Part shown: piece after piece, positions 12,366 through 24,814 of the stretch
Position numbering within the stretch: the first letter of the stretch is position 1
Layout of the letters: every line of letters starts with the position of its first letter
Source: Proteles cristata cristata
Lineage: Eukaryota; Chordata; Mammalia; Carnivora; Hyaenidae
Direction of reading: 5' to 3'
Length of the DNA stretch: 64,000 bases
Assembly: GCA_017311185.1 (NCBI GenBank)
Contig: JAESUZ010001059.1
Coordinates: 310,001 to 374,000 of the forward strand
The notes under the pieces: generated by a model
Told to the model about the DNA's origin: nothing
The model's input: the letters and a program-made list of their open reading frames with translations, nothing else
Databases searched by the model: none
Translations under genes and position numbers: made by a program

Positions 12366-12761
12366 CTGAAGGCAGCACCGGGAACACCACATGCTGCGAC
12401 TCATCTGATGCTTGGCTGACCCACATGCCAGGGCTGCTGTGTGGCTGCCACTCTGTCACCTTGCACCAGTACATTCCAGAATCTTCTATCTCTACCCGGT
12501 GAAGTTTCAGGACAAAGTCTGTAGGGGATGCGCGGTAACAGGACACATGCCCCCTGAGCCCCTCATCACCATACTCCAGCAAGCCATCGTACTGAAGGTG
12601 TACCAGCATGTTCCTTCCTGAATGCTCCCTGCTGCGGAACCACATCACAGAGAACAGAGAAGCCAGGCTGCCAGAACTCTCCATGCTGCAGCGGATGGCT
12701 GCCTCTCTGTGCTCGGTAGCATTCTCTGTCCAGTACACTTTGGAGACACGTACCTTGCTTC
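12366..12761 (-). CDS. CD101: CD101 coding exon 8: Ig domain 7
   Basis: The exon has 396 nt (132 codons) for residues 810-941. The acceptor is tttcctag before GAAGCAAG and the donor is CTTCAG|gtaacg, both phase 1. The V-type Ig fold shows as Cys834 (AIRCSMES), a tryptophan in SVMWFRS, the D-S-G-M-Y-W-C motif with Cys909, and the EWI-family 'TEW' at 912-914. One N-glycosylation sequon lies in TENATEH. It starts with GSKVRVSKVYW, which closely matches the membrane-proximal domain of human CD101. Confidence 0.95.
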
Positions 12762-13302
12762 CTAGGAAATAAAATGGCAGTAAGTTAGAGAAGAATCCAG
12801 ATGGTTAGATTTGATACCCCCTCTGGACAATCTTTAGATACCACGTCTCTTGTCTTTAACATTTTTCCTTGACCTCTGTCCTTCTTCCACATTTTCTAGA
12901 ACATTCTGTGCAATGAAGCAAATCAGCCATTGCCCTTCAGCCCTACCTCTGGTCTGCTGAAGGCCTGTCCCGAAACCACCCAGCTTCACTGGGGGCTTTG
13001 CCCTGTTGTTTCACTTCTCCTTGGCCAACTCTCCTCTGCTGCCCAGAAGGATCATTCAAAACTTCTGGCTCTTCCCTCAAGTCGTGTACTGCACCACAGC
13101 CCCTCATTCTTGGCAAATTACCTTCCTCCCATACACCCAGATGTCATCTCATTCCTAGATACAGGGAAAGAGGAGGCTATCCGGGAGACTGAATGTTTTT
13201 ATACAAGTGTTAGAATGCTACTCAAGGAGAGACTATTTCAATGACTGGATTAGACTACATTTTAAATAGATTTTGACATTTACTTTTTACGAATTTTCTC
13301 CT

Positions 13303-13438
13303 GGGGCACCTGGGTGGCTCAGTCGGTTAAGCATCTGACTCTTGATATTGGCTCAGGTCATGATGTCTCATGGTCCATGAGTCCGAGCCCTATGTTCAGG
13401 CTCCATACTCATGGAGCCTGCTTGGGATTCTCTCTGTT

Positions 13439-13469
<31 letters not shown>

Positions 13470-13509
13470 GCCCCTCCCCTGCCTTGCAAAATAAATAAAG
13501 AAACTTAAA
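13303..13509 (+). mobile_element. Carnivore SINE
   Basis: Head GGGGCACCTGGGTGGCTCAG, a long (CT)n run and an AATAAA-bearing tail. The flanks 'gaattttctcc' and 'gaaattttcccc' may be an imperfect target-site duplication. Confidence 0.9.
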
Positions 13510-13640
13510 AGAAATTTTCCCCTCCTAACCAGCCAGTGAGAACTTCAAAGGAAGGCCAGGGTAGTTACTAACAAAATAAAGAAACTACAGTATATGCTAA
13601 ATTTTCAGCTCTACTACAAACACATTGATTAATATATCTT

Positions 13641-13846
13641 AAAATTTTTTAATGTTTATTTATTTTTGAGAGACAGAGAGAGACAGCATGAGGGTGGCAG
13701 AGAGAGAGGGAGACACAGAATCAGAAGCAGGCTCTAGGCTCTGAGCTGTTAGCACAGAGCCCGACACGGGGCTCGAACTCAGGAACCGTGAGATCGTGAC
13801 CTGGGCCAAAATCCCAAACTCACTGACTGAGCCACCCATGTGCCCC
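13641..13846 (-). mobile_element. Carnivore SINE, antisense
   Basis: It begins on the plus strand with 'tttaatgtttatttatttttgag' in shortened form, then a GAGA run, and ends 'gactgagccacccatgtgcccc', the reverse complement of the tRNA-like head. It lies 130 bp from a plus-strand copy, so the two could pair as an inverted repeat in the CD101 pre-mRNA. Confidence 0.9.
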
Positions 13847-15778
13847 ATATCTTTCTCTAAAAGGATAACTGTGTCTGCTCCTGGATCTTTGTTGTTGTTG
13901 CCATATTTACTCTCTCCCTCTATTCATGGCAAAGTATGTGAAATATCAGTTTATATGATTCTGTCTCTGCTTCCTCATCTCAAATTCCTCCCTACTGTAA
14001 CACAATCACCTTCCAATTCTATCCCATTCTCTGGCCAAGATCCTTAGTCTGGGCCCGATTTCCCAGCTAAAGACACTCTAGTTTTTTGTCCTCAGTGAAT
14101 TTTATCACCAAAGTCCATTTTCTCCTTGAAATCCTCTCCTCTTTTGATTTCAGAGAAAATATCTCTCCTACGGTCCTGACCACTCCTTCTCAGTATCTCT
14201 CCCCAGGGTCTTCTTAACTCCCTCCCTGCACCAGGGTACACTGCTGGCCACCCCCAGTCAGCCACACCCAGCCCACAGATATGTTTTCTTTGACATCAAC
14301 AGTACTTTTTTTTTTTTTCACTTTGGATTAGTTGTGTATGTGTACAGTCTCAACCGAGTGATATCACCAAGAAAGATTTTAGGCATTTCTTGATGTTCTA
14401 AAAGATAGGAGAGCACTGAGCCCACATTTCCAGACGGGAAGTGCTTGCTACCCTGAGCCAAGGAGCCAATGTCTCCTTAAAGGGGTACACAAACACTGTC
14501 ACGATTTGGCTTAGGCAACTGGAGAAAGGGCTGCCAGCCAGATGGAGAAAGGAGAATGCAGACATGTGTGCGGGTCTTGTGGGATGGCAAGGGTGATAAT
14601 GGGGTTTGGGATGTGCTGAGCATGACGGTCTCAAGGGCATCCAAGTAGAAATGTACAACAGGCTGTTGGGAAGAAAGATCTGGAGCTCAGGAGATCGGAG
14701 CGAAGCATAAAGACTTCGTGCTACTTCATCGAAGGTGATAGTTGAAACCAAGAGGGCATTTAAGAAGTTCTGGAGAAAGCAGAGAATAATGGGTGAATGG
14801 GGTTCAGGATCAGTCCCCCAGGAACACTCACATTTACCAGGGAGGAGAAGGGCCTGAAGAACATGGAGAAGGGGAACCAGAGCAGCAAGAAAAGAGAGCC
14901 CTGTGCTAAGCTACTATTTCCCTCCACTGCCCCCCACAGACCTTAAGCTCCTTAAGGCAAGAGTTGTGCCTTATTTCTCTTCATGTCTCTAACTGTCTAA
15001 TACATGCTCATGTTCATTATAATCTTATTTGTGGATGTTCCATTGAACATGCAATCTTAAGCACCAAACTAGACTCACTTCATTGCATTGTGCTGTTGGA
15101 TCTCCGCCAGTCCCGAGCCGCCGTGACATCCATCTCATTTTATTCAACACTGGAGGTGACCTAATGGATACCAAGAGATCTAACCAACCCTGCCCACACT
15201 GAGACCGCGGTGCTCTTAGACCAGTGCAAATGGATCGAACTTCTCTTACAGTTTTAAAGCTCTCCTGAGGAAGAGGAGCCTCCCTCAGGAAGCCATTCCA
15301 ACCGTTAACTACTCTTATTCACCGTATGTTTAGGCAGCCGAATGTTGAAAAGCAATTTCTCCACACATCCCTGTAGAGTTGTACAGTTTCTGTTCACAGT
15401 GGGGGAAATATGCTTCGTATTACTCTTTCTAAGCCAAATTATAGCAGAGCCCCACTGGAATGACACAGCTTGTTATTATAGAGATCTAGAGATACGATAC
15501 CCTGGGTAGCTGTGTAGAGCAGTCTCCGGGCTGACAGGTGAACCAATCAGAGGGCTCTTGTGCCCATCCAAGCTCCTCGAAACCTCAGGCCAACTAACCG
15601 TAAGTAACCCCTGCCTTCTCTGCTGGGCCACCAGGTCCTGCTTTCATTGTGTAGGTGGGCCCTGTTCCTATGACCCTGGGTCATATTTCTACTTTCACAT
15701 AATCACACCACTGTAGAGCTGCCCAAGAGAAGAGGGCAATCCTATGAAAAGCCGTGTGAGAATACACATGAGGTTTAC

Positions 15779-16189
15779 CTGTGGGCCTGAGTTTTAGTTC
15801 TGTCACCCCTGACTTCTTTTCCCCAAGCTTGCGCCAAGTGCCATTTGTAGATAAGAGCCATTCCTCCACAGCGCAGAGGTATTTGCCCTGGTCACTTTCT
15901 TCCACACTCAAAATGTGCAGCTGAAACAAGTCTTGGGAAACTTTCTCAGCGTGGAATTTTTGTTTTCTCTGCGGGGTGCGAAATTCATCCCCGTATTTTA
16001 TGACATTGGTTTGGTCCATCTTGAGGATTGTCAGCCAGGTTGCATTCATGGACATGGGAGAGAAGTACCAAGTAATGGCCAAGTGGAGGTCTCCAGTGGA
16101 CTGAGACAAGATGCTACATTCTATGTCGGTGTTGGAGTTGATGAAGATCTCTTCGACTTGACTGCTTGAGTTCACTCTGAGCTTGCTCT
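15779..16189 (-). CDS. CD101: CD101 coding exon 7: Ig domain 6
   Basis: The exon has 411 nt (137 codons) for residues 673-809. The acceptor is ttttaattcag before AGAGCAAG and the donor is CCCACAG|gtaaac, both phase 1. The Ig fold cysteines are Cys697 (DIECSIL) and Cys778 (GKYLCAVEEW), with the core tryptophan in AITWYFS. Sequons are at MNATW and STNGTW. The 'VEEW' at 780-783 is the EWI-type sequence after the second cysteine. Residue matches to human CD101 run through the whole exon, including QRKQKFH and SQDLFQLHIL. Confidence 0.95.
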
Positions 16190-18108
16190 CTGAATTAAAA
16201 GAATGGGGGTGGTTGCTTTGTTACTTTGCTAGACAATGGAATTTTAAGGCAGAAGGGACATTAGAGGCCAACTGGGACAAGGCCCCCTCCATCCACTGGA
16301 TGTGGGAATTTGCTCCCCAGTAGCCCCACTCACGAGCCTCTGAATAGCTCCCCAGCTGACAAACCAGCCCATTTCATCTGGACATCTCTGTAGAAGAGAA
16401 TTCTTTCCTATATCAAGTTGAATTTTACCACTCCATACCTTCCAGCCACCGGTCCTGGTTCTACCCTTCTTACCTGGATGAGTGGGATAGGGAATGTGGG
16501 GCGGGAGGAAGTGTCATACAGAAAACTAATCTCTTCCACATGATAATGCCTCATTATTGAAACTTAGACATCATCTCTTCCATAGCATTTCATAAATCAA
16601 AGTGAGAGAAAGCGGCCCTATTAATGCTTTGTCTGTGTGCTCACTCTCCAGAGTACCCCGAGATTCACAACATGTCCTTGTTGGACATGCCCTCCAACAT
16701 GGGTAAACAATAGGAAGTTGTACATGGGCTATTAACATTGTATGTTTCTTTGCAGCCAGTCGACTGTGGGACTCTCATACAGATGCAAAGTCAACTACCC
16801 TTATATTCCAGCAGCTTTTCTGCTCTGTTGGGATGATGAATGCTAAAGCCTGCCTTCCAAACCTTGTTCTAACCTCTTACTGACATCACTGATTCTGCTT
16901 TTGTAACTGCTTCTTGAAGTTGCCAGTAGATACCTTTATTCTTCTTTCAGCAAACATTTATTAAGCACACACTGTGTTCTGTGCCAGACTTTTCCCCATT
17001 CTGTAGCTACCTCCCTTCAGTGGGTTCAGTCTAGAGGGAGACACTAGTACAGTCACAGAGGCTTAGGATTACAAGATTGTGCCACCCAAGAGTGACAGAG
17101 GCCTGCAGAAGCAGCTGTCAGAACACAGGGCATGACTACCTAACTCAAATATGAGAGTGCAGAGAGGCTTCCTAGAGAAGAGACCTCTAAGTGAAGGCTT
17201 AAGAGTTAATAGGAATTAGTCTCATGGAGAAGAGGCTAAAGAGTTCTACACAAAACACACGACTTGAGCAAAGACTGAAAGAGACAGAGAATATAGAGCA
17301 TTTGAGGGTATGCAAGTAGTTCAGTGTGGCTGGAGCTCAAATTCAAGATGGAAAGCAGAAGACGAGGCTGGAAAGACAGAAATGGACCAGACCATGCTAT
17401 AGGAGTTCGGATGAGGTGGATATGAAGGCGTTGTGGACTTAGGTTTCTCACCCGGGCCATGGGTGGGTCATGAGGACATGGAGCAGAGTGAAAAAAGAGT
17501 AGCTTTGGAAGGGTAAAAATGGTGCATTTGTGTGTGGACTTACTAAGTGTAGATATGCCTTGGAGGTAATTGCAACGTGAATCTGGAGATCAGAGAGAGG
17601 CTTTTCAGGATAATGGATTTGAGAGTTGTCAGCATATAGGTTGAACCAGGGGTAGGAATAAGCACACTTCAGGGACTGAAAAGAGTAAGAAGAGAGCAAG
17701 CTGAGGGTGAAATGCAAAGAAATGGATCTGCGAAGGAGGAGAATTCTGCAAAAGAGAATGACAAGGAGCACTCAGGGTGTTAGGAAGGAAACCAAGAACA
17801 TCCTGCATCATGAGACCGAGGAAAAAGGAAGTTTCAAGAGGAAAGGATTGAGTCGACCATTTCAAATACCATGGAACGGACAGGTCCATGAAGGCACAAG
17901 TCAATCAAGGAGGAGATCATTACTAGTACTGAAGATGTCACTTAGCAGCAGAGAGAATGATTGCTACTATGTCCGAGCATCCGCTCCATGCATCAGGCAC
18001 GGTACTAGGCACTATATATATATATAATGTGGTGTGTATGTGGTGTGTATATATATAATGTATATATATATGTATATATACATACACACCACTGTATATA
18101 TATATATA

Positions 18109-18150
<42 letters not shown>

Positions 18151-18882
18151 CACATATATACATATATATGTGTATATAATGCACATCTTTAAAGAGCAAC
18201 TTATGAATGAAGCACCACAGCTATGTTGCTATCCGGTGCCTGTCAGATGGAAATGACTTCAAAGGCTCTTGAACACTCTGCCTTAAAAGAACAGAAGTCA
18301 TAAAAGAAGACACGTGACCCAGCAGAACTTTGGCCAGGTTGTGTCTTACTTTTTACCTTTGCTCTTTTACCAGCTGACGACGTAAGTTATACTCAACCAT
18401 AATCATCTCCTCTCTCTTACACATTAACATGGTACAGCAAGGGGAAAAATGTATTCTAATGGAATTTACATCATCCATACCACTAATGTTGACACTGCAG
18501 ACATTTGGTGACTCGTGAGGCCTGGGCAGTGACCAATCCAAAAGAATGCCTCCCCTCTCGAGCTGGTCCTAGAGGCCCCCTGTTGTGCCACAGGGTACCC
18601 TGCAGGTGCTGGGTGGTGGGGACTCATGGGAAGAGGGGAGGGGCACGGATCCACAGTTATTATTAGCCAGTGTGGAAGTCTGTCAGTGTTCTAATAACCA
18701 GTATGGCCAACCCATGCATATCAACTCAATGTCATCCTGGACATCAGTGTTCTATGATACTAACTTACACAGTAAGAACATGGCAAGAAGGTATTTTATG
18801 TTTTAATTCTATGAACTTATCCAAAATGGGAGAGATGTGTTGGTTTGTTTTAAAGAGGGGATTAATTTCAAGTGGTGTTTAC
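16190..18882 (-). other. CD101: CD101 intron 6
   Basis: This 2,693-bp intron shows no coding exon. It carries an antisense L2-like stretch at about 17040-17800 (phrases near 'gagagttgtcagcatataggttg') and a TA/TG/AC microsatellite at 18012-18176. Confidence 0.75.
18012..18176 (+). repeat. Compound TA/TG/CA microsatellite
   Basis: Runs of TATATA, GTGTAT and ACACAC are arranged so that parts are self-complementary. The alternating purine-pyrimidine order can form cruciform or Z-DNA. Likely length-polymorphic. Confidence 0.9.
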
Positions 18883-19287
18883 CTGGCAAAGTGATGGCTA
18901 TCATTAGTGGGTGAGAGATGACGGAAGCCCTCGCGGGGCCGCTCGTGTCCAGAGGATTTCTGGCGTAAACTTCTACTTGACACCGATAAACTCCTGCTTC
19001 TTCCTCGGTGGCATCGTGAATTAGGAGCTGAGAATAAAGAGAGGACTGCGAGACCTTTGTCTTCTTTTGGAACTGAGAGAGGAAAGCCCCCCATTCAACA
19101 GTGCCGTTATGGGCAATTCGAACAAGCGGATGAAAGACCTGAGATCTTGCTGGCTGGAACTGCCATGTCACGGTGAGGGGCACCCCGAGGTGGGAGAAGC
19201 CAGCCTCCACTATGCAGGACAAGCCGAAGGTGTTGGCTAATGTCACTTGGGGATGACGGGACATCAGCTTAACCTGTAAGCTCGACT
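18883..19287 (-). CDS. CD101: CD101 coding exon 6: Ig domain 5
   Basis: The exon has 405 nt (135 codons) for residues 538-672. The acceptor is ctccccgcag before AGTCGAGC and the donor is TTGCCAG|gtaaac, both phase 1. The Ig cysteines are Cys562 (GLSCIVEAG) and Cys640 (GVYRCQVEVY), with the core tryptophan in TVTWQFQ. There is a sequon in AHNGTVEW. The second-cysteine region has 'EVY' where most sister domains have an E-W pair. The human protein has the same, so this is not a lesion. Confidence 0.95.
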
Positions 19288-19979
19288 CTGCGGGGAGAAA
19301 TAGACGGGAAACACGATTTCTAATATGTTGATCAAATCAAAGCCTTCCTTCTCACCTATTTACGCAGAGCCATGCATTTGTACATCAGGAGAATCAGATC
19401 TTTGGGGGTAAAAGTTGACTCAGGGTACAGTCTGTCCTGAATTCTGTCCTCAGTTTCCCGAATTTGACCCTCTTCCTGGAGTGTTCTCAGCAGCAACAAT
19501 AAACAGGCAGTGTCCTTCCAGTCTGCTGTTTAGACAGCTGCTACGGAGTGGGTGGAGCACTCCCCAGCCCAGTGGCTGGCCTCTTTCCTGTACTTCCACT
19601 CGGGCTCAGTGTCACTGTTTGGAACATGCTAGAAGGCACTCTGCAATCCCAGGGCCACAGCTGTCAGAAGCCCGAATGTACGAGCTCAGCTCCACTGGCC
19701 ACGTGTCCTCTAGAAGCCTGTGCCAGGTCACAGGCTTTTGTTTTTAGTTGTTAATAACAACCTGCAAGGACGACCCTACGGATGATCTTTATAAAGATGA
19801 GTGAACGTCAGAGATCAGTCAACGGACATGGCAGCCAGAGACCATGCACTGTGCCCTGGGGTGTGTGTGCCCTAACTGGGGGGGTTCAGGGTGACCCACA
19901 ATCAGATTCCACTGCATCCCCCTGCAGAGGAAGGTACCGACGATACGCAACATCAGGGAAGGGCTTCTTGGACACTTAC
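19288..19979 (-). other. CD101: CD101 intron 5
   Basis: The shortest intron of the gene, 692 bp. I see no repeats or other features in it. Donor CTCTGG|gtaagtg, acceptor ccccgcag. Confidence 0.85.
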
Positions 19980-20363
19980 CCAGAGACTTGACGGTGACAG
20001 TCAACCTCTGAGTCCAGCTCCGATCTCTGGCCTGGTTCTGGGAGCGCTCAGACACCCAGCACTCGTATGTCCCACTGTCCGTAACGGCGGTGGCGGCGAT
20101 CTCTAGCTGGAAAGTGGCCCAGTCTATTTTCTCCAGCCTTGTGTTGCCGTGGTTATTGCGTTCCTTGTAGGAGGTGCCTAGCTGCACGGTACCATCCTGC
20201 TCCATGCCAGCCACCAACTCCGGCTGCGTCTGGCTCTGTGGGAAGTGCCACCATTCCACAGAGAGGGGACTTTTGGCTCCATCTGCCTTGCAGAGAAAGG
20301 TTAACGCTTCTCCTTCCCATACTGCTTGCTGCTTGCTCTTGGTAGATAAGGCCACGTTTCTTG
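19980..20363 (-). CDS. CD101: CD101 coding exon 5: Ig domain 4
   Basis: The exon has 384 nt (128 codons) for residues 410-537. The acceptor is taatccacag before CAAGAAAC and the donor is TCTCTGG|gtaagt, both phase 1. The Ig cysteines are Cys434 (LTFLCKADG) and Cys511 (GTYECWVSE), with the core tryptophans in VEWWHF. The exon shows the D-S-G-T-Y-E-C motif and no sequon that I can see. The order of conserved blocks (KSKQQ, LSVEWWH, NTRLEKIDWATFQLEI) matches human CD101 domain 4. Confidence 0.95.
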
Positions 20364-20867
20364 CTGTGGATTACCGATTGGAGAGGAAAAAAAGGATCTC
20401 AAGTAAATGAGAACGTTTCGAAAACACAGTGACATCTCTTTAATTAGGATTTGACTCGTTTGTGACAAATCAGATCAGGCTGTTTAGTCCTGGACCACCC
20501 TCAGAAAAGAGATTTGCTAAACACTTAAAGAGTGGGAACAAGCCACCGGAAAGAATATCAGGAGAACTTATTAACACTTAAACAATTTATAATTTGTCCT
20601 TGTTTTTAGTGATTTGTTAAATCAGCCCTTCATTAAGAACATCTAGTTGGGAAAACATCTGGCAATATTTTGTTAGATTAATTAGGGCGGGTGTATGAGC
20701 CTAAAAGTCACAAAGCTGTGTTTGTTTAAATTTCTAGTTTTTTGGAATTTTGTTTTTCACAGTTCAAAATGACATTCCTCTCCCTACTTATCATTCCCTC
20801 ATTAGTTTGTGTTTTGAACAGGGCAGGAGTATTGGTAATTAGATTTCTGTTCAGAATACTGCTATTA

Positions 20868-20955
20868 GGGGTGCCTGGCTCTCTCAGTCTCTTGATCTCG
20901 GGTCACGAGTTCGAGCCCCACATTGGTTGTAGAGTTTATGTTTAAAAAAAAAAAA
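20868..20955 (+). mobile_element. Short-bodied carnivore SINE (tRNA head plus poly-A)
   Basis: It starts 'GGGGTGCCTGGCTCTCTCAG', has the B-box-like 'ggtcacgagttcgagcccc', and goes nearly straight into poly-A. It lacks the long CT-rich body of the other SINEs here, so it belongs to a different CAN-SINE subfamily. Confidence 0.75.
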
Positions 20956-21599
20956 GAACAACAGCAATAAACAAAATACTACCATTAAAAGCAATTACTT
21001 GGGGGGGGGTATACATATATATAGGTTTCTCTTTTTCAAATCATATATTCATATAGATAAATATATATTTTTGGTTTGGTTGGAGGAAGATACTTCTTAT
21101 AGCTGCACTATAATGTTAAACTGCAAATATGCATTGGGCTCTCGAAATTCAAACCTGCGACATGTCCCGTATAAGGCTTTGTCCTGGGTGCTGCGTGGGC
21201 AAGGCAAAGACATCCCAGGAGCTCATGCATCTCAGGCTTAAGGCCAAAGTCCTGAGAGTCAGAATTTATCTTGGGCAGCACACCATCCTCCTTGAGCCTC
21301 GATTTTCTTTCCTGCAAATACAGAGGCAATAATCGTGCCCTCCTTATTGCATTGTGGGGAGGACTGAGAGTGGTACTTAGGGCTTAGCCTGCTGGCAAGG
21401 AAAAGTACCCCAGGAAGCAGGAGCTATTAGCCTCAGCTGTAATGATACGAGGCTGTAAGCCTCGCTTAGTGAAAATGGGGCAGTTCAAAGACGAAAGAGA
21501 AAAAGCAAAATAGGATTGGGATGAGAAATCTAAATAGGATCTAAATGAATTTGCAAATTGTTCTTCCCTGCTGAGGAAGGAGTTTAGTCTTCTCTTGCT

Positions 21600-21746
21600 T
21601 TATATATATACATATGTGTGTGTGTGTGTGTATATGTATATATGTGTGTATACACATATAAATATGTATATGCACATATATGTATATATAAATGTGTATA
21701 TATGTATATACATGTATGTGTATGTGTATATATGTATGTATATATG
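21600..21746 (+). repeat. TG/TA compound microsatellite
   Basis: Mixed TATA, TGTG and TATG units over about 145 bp. This explains the low-complexity ORFs rich in Tyr, Ile, Val and Cys on both strands. Confidence 0.9.
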
Positions 21747-21784
21747 TTACAAAGGCAGAATGAAGGTTGATATCCACAAATAAA

Positions 21785-21985
21785 TTTAATATATGTATTT
21801 AACATTTTAATATAGTTAATAGTACTATTAAATAATTATTATTTCAATAATAGTATATTATTAGTGTGTATGTGTATATATATATATATTATATAGATAT
21901 CATATCTATATTACATATATATATAATATATATATAATATATATCATATCTATATTATATATATATATATAATATATATAATATG
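21785..21985 (+). repeat. AT-rich palindromic block
   Basis: Almost only A and T, with repeated ATATAT and the unit 'atatcatatctatatta' occurring twice, in part self-complementary. A probable expanded TA microsatellite. Confidence 0.85.
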
Positions 21986-23243
21986 CATATGCAAACCTGC
22001 TTCCAAATTTTGGGTATTAGAGGCAGGATTATACTTAGAGTCATTTTCAAGCTAAAAATAGACTCATAACTGAAGTTTAGAAAGTAAAGAGGAAATTATT
22101 ACTCATAATCTCACTACTCTCCCACAACCATTATGATTAGTTTCAACTAACATCAGTTTTTTTTACGAAAAGATGAGGTGTCCTTAGCTTATTACAGTCA
22201 TTGCTGCCTCTTGGTAAGAAGTAATAAACTTATCAAGTGTGTGCAAGTTACAGAGTCACAGTGGTAGCAAGTACCCCTTCTGTTTAAAATATTCATAGAC
22301 TAAGACTCTGCTCACACTTGGGTTTGATTTTCAAAACTGCTCAATGGGACCCTTAATACATTCACTGACAATTCTTTTCTGTTGCTGCGTATTAGGCACC
22401 GTTTGGATTCCAGCCTCTGCAAAGCACTGTTTTTAGCTCTGGAAGACCACCCTACTGATGGGCACCCCATGGTGCAAATTCCCACATGCGGAATTGAAGA
22501 CAGGTTTACAGACATGTTTTGGCAGAACTGAGATGCATGAAACAGAGACCCAGCTCTGTGTCAATATGTAAACCCACCCACATAGTTTTCCCTGAATCCT
22601 AGAAAGTTAGACCAAATGTTTAGCATGAAAACTAACACCTACACGTTTCCTGGCTTGCCACTCTAGGCCAAAGCTTGTGATCTTCATCGCGAGCAAATGG
22701 GGTGACAGAGAAGAGCATGAAAGGGAAACATATCTATCTTTGGAGATGCCTCCGATGAGCCAGTGAAACAAGGTGTCTCTGTTTTTTGTTGGGTTTTGTT
22801 TTGTGCTCTTGGGAAATTGGTCTTTCTAGACTTGGACTATAACACCCAGCCCAGAGCATCCTAATATTACTTGTAGATCTGTCTGTTTTCTCTTTGCACA
22901 AAAAGCACCAATGGCTCCAACAGGTTTCGGGTCCCCAGACCTTCCTCAACTAAACAAGAGCTAAGAGGCCTTACACTTTGATGCCTACAGGTACTCAGAC
23001 CGGTTTGGATGGGCACGTCACCTTACAGCAAAATGCAGGAAACAGCATCTGCCTGCTATCATTCACCTCTTCATTTCTTATTCTGAGTCATGCTCTGATG
23101 CAGAATTAAGATAGACTGTCATTCTCTGTATCAGGTTAAGATAACAGAGGACTGACCAAAGGCACCTGAAAGATGTTCAGGCGGTGGGGGGGAAATGTAC
23201 CTGTTTATTCCCCAGGAAGGACGCAAAGGGTCCTATTTTTCCT

Positions 23244-23290
23244 TCTCTCTCTCTCTCTCTCTCTCTCTTTCACACACAGACACACACACC
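23244..23290 (+). repeat. (CT)n followed by (CA)n microsatellite
   Basis: A CT run of about 24 bases is followed by CACACA units. It is about 400 bp from the donor side of exon 4, on the antisense strand of CD101. Confidence 0.85.
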
Positions 23291-23685
23291 AAAAGAAGAC
23301 AGAGAGTTTCATTAATATAGACATTCTCTGCTTGCAGAAAAGCCCAAGGTACCAACATTAGGACTAATAGCAAACAGAATTAAAGAATCTAAGACAGCAA
23401 GAAGGGACTTCTGGACAATCTACCCGTGTGCCATTATTTTCTATGTGAGGAAGTGGAGATTTCGAGAAGTCAAGCGCTGTGTCTGTGGTCACAGCCCATT
23501 TAATGGCCCAGGAGTAAGACCTAGGTCTTCAGCTAGTTTGGTTGCCTTTCTTTCACTCCACCTCAAAGTCATCTGACTGACACGCCCAACTAGCAGAAGT
23601 CCACAGCGTCTGTGGAGTCATCCTGACCTCACAAAGGAGGGACACCGAGGGCAGCCCCGTCACATGTGGCCCTGACTTCACGTAC

Positions 23686-24072
23686 CTGCTGGATTCCTCA
23701 GATGCACACGGCTGTCTGGTGACTGCTTTCTCTGAAGCACGTGCCAGGAGCCCGTCTGAGTTCTCACCACCTCCTCCACCGCACAGCTGTAGGTGCCTTC
23801 ATCCTCGGGGCCCACAGAGAAGATCTTGAGACAGAAAGCCTTGGGGTTTAACTTTGAGACCTGGAGCTGTCCTTGACTGGCTCTCTCTCTGTAGTCTCTC
23901 TTCAGGTCCAGAACACCACGGGCATCGATGTGGGCCACCTCGTTACCATTGAAGAGCCAAACACCCTGAAGCTGTGGGTCCCGGCCACTGCCTACTACCA
24001 GGCAGACCAGTTCTAAGGGGTTCCCTGCAGTAACCATGCTCTGGGCGGTAATGTTGACTTGAAAATCTCGCA
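23686..24072 (-). CDS. CD101: CD101 coding exon 4: Ig domain 3
   Basis: The exon has 387 nt (129 codons) for residues 281-409. The acceptor is gtttcctag before TGCGAGAT and the donor is CCAGCAG|gtacgt, both phase 1. The Ig cysteines are Cys304 (LELVCLVVG) and Cys377 (GTYSCAVEEV), with the core tryptophan in GVWLFNG. One sequon (QVNITAQ). The blocks SGRDPQLQG, ERASQGQLQVSK and QRKQSPDS match human CD101 domain 3. Confidence 0.95.
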
Positions 24073-24406
24073 CTAGGAAACAAAAGCAAAGCAGATATTT
24101 AGAGAAGCCACAGCATCTGTCCTTTCAATAGTAGAGAGCGATGATACCTCCTGTAAGGATAGCACAAGGATTGAATTTCATGTGGGAGTTTAGCTCAGAG
24201 GAGCAGGTCAGCCAAAGAAATGCCTAGAATCAAAAGTTCCCTGGACTATCCCTTAAATCATTTGGAAAGAATAGCATATGTAGCTTTCTGAATGTAATCT
24301 TATTCGGCAAAACGTATGAATAGAAGTATAATGTATACAGTAATGTAACCTTTTTTAAATAAAAAACATAAAATATCTTATGGTATGTTGAATTCCTTTT
24401 TGCCTT

Positions 24407-24427
24407 TTTTTTTTTTTTTTTTTTTTT
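24407..24427 (+). repeat. Poly-T tract
   Basis: An uninterrupted T run of about 21 bases, so poly-A in the CD101 transcript sense. Probably the tail of an old retroelement. Confidence 0.85.
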
Positions 24428-24539
24428 GGCTAACATTATCCAGTGGAATTTTCCTAAGTTAAAGCACATGTGACGTATGACTAGTCCACAGTTAACATAA
24501 TTCCTAACGATGAAAAGCTGAAAGTTTTTCCTCCAAGAC

Positions 24540-24814
24540 TGGGAAAAGGCAAAGATGCCCACTCTCACCACTTCTATCCAACAGAGTACTGGAAGCCTCA
24601 GCCAGAGAAATTAGGGAAAAAAAATAAAGGAAAAATGAAGTTAAAAAAATGAAGTAAAATCATGCTTGCAGATGACGTGGTCTTATATATAGAAACCTCA
24701 AAAGACTCCACCCCAAAACTGGTAAAACTGATGATTTCAGTAAAGTTGTAGGATATAAAATCAACATACAAAAAAACCCAATCAGTTGCACTTCTTTGCA
24801 CTAACCACAAAGTA
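24540..24814 (+). mobile_element. L1 ORF2 fragment (left half, interrupted)
   Basis: Plus-strand reading shows reverse-transcriptase remnants: 'gcagatgacgtggtcttatatatag' (shortened) encodes A-D-D-V-V-L-Y-I, the degenerate polymerase YADD-type region, then TPKLVKLM and 'aggatataaaatcaa'. The frame is broken. The L1 resumes at 25604 after the DNA transposon. Confidence 0.85.

Larger units (their letters stand above)
12762..15778 (-). other. CD101: CD101 intron 7
   Basis: This 3,017-bp intron holds two SINEs in opposite orientation (13303-13509 plus, 13641-13846 minus), pyrimidine-rich L2-like pieces at about 12900-13200 and 13960-14240, and a possible antisense L2-like piece at about 14400-14760. 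No exon is seen. Confidence 0.75.
20364..23685 (-). other. CD101: CD101 intron 4
   Basis: This 3,322-bp intron holds a short SINE (20868-20955), a TG/TA microsatellite (21600-21746), an AT-rich block (21785-21985), and a CT run followed by CA (23244-23290). No exon is recognisable. Confidence 0.8.

Noticed and set aside
17938..18199. Tyr/Ile/Val/Cys-rich ORFs resembling a membrane peptide
   Set aside because: They are translations of a TA/TG/CA microsatellite. The same applies to 21541-21805.
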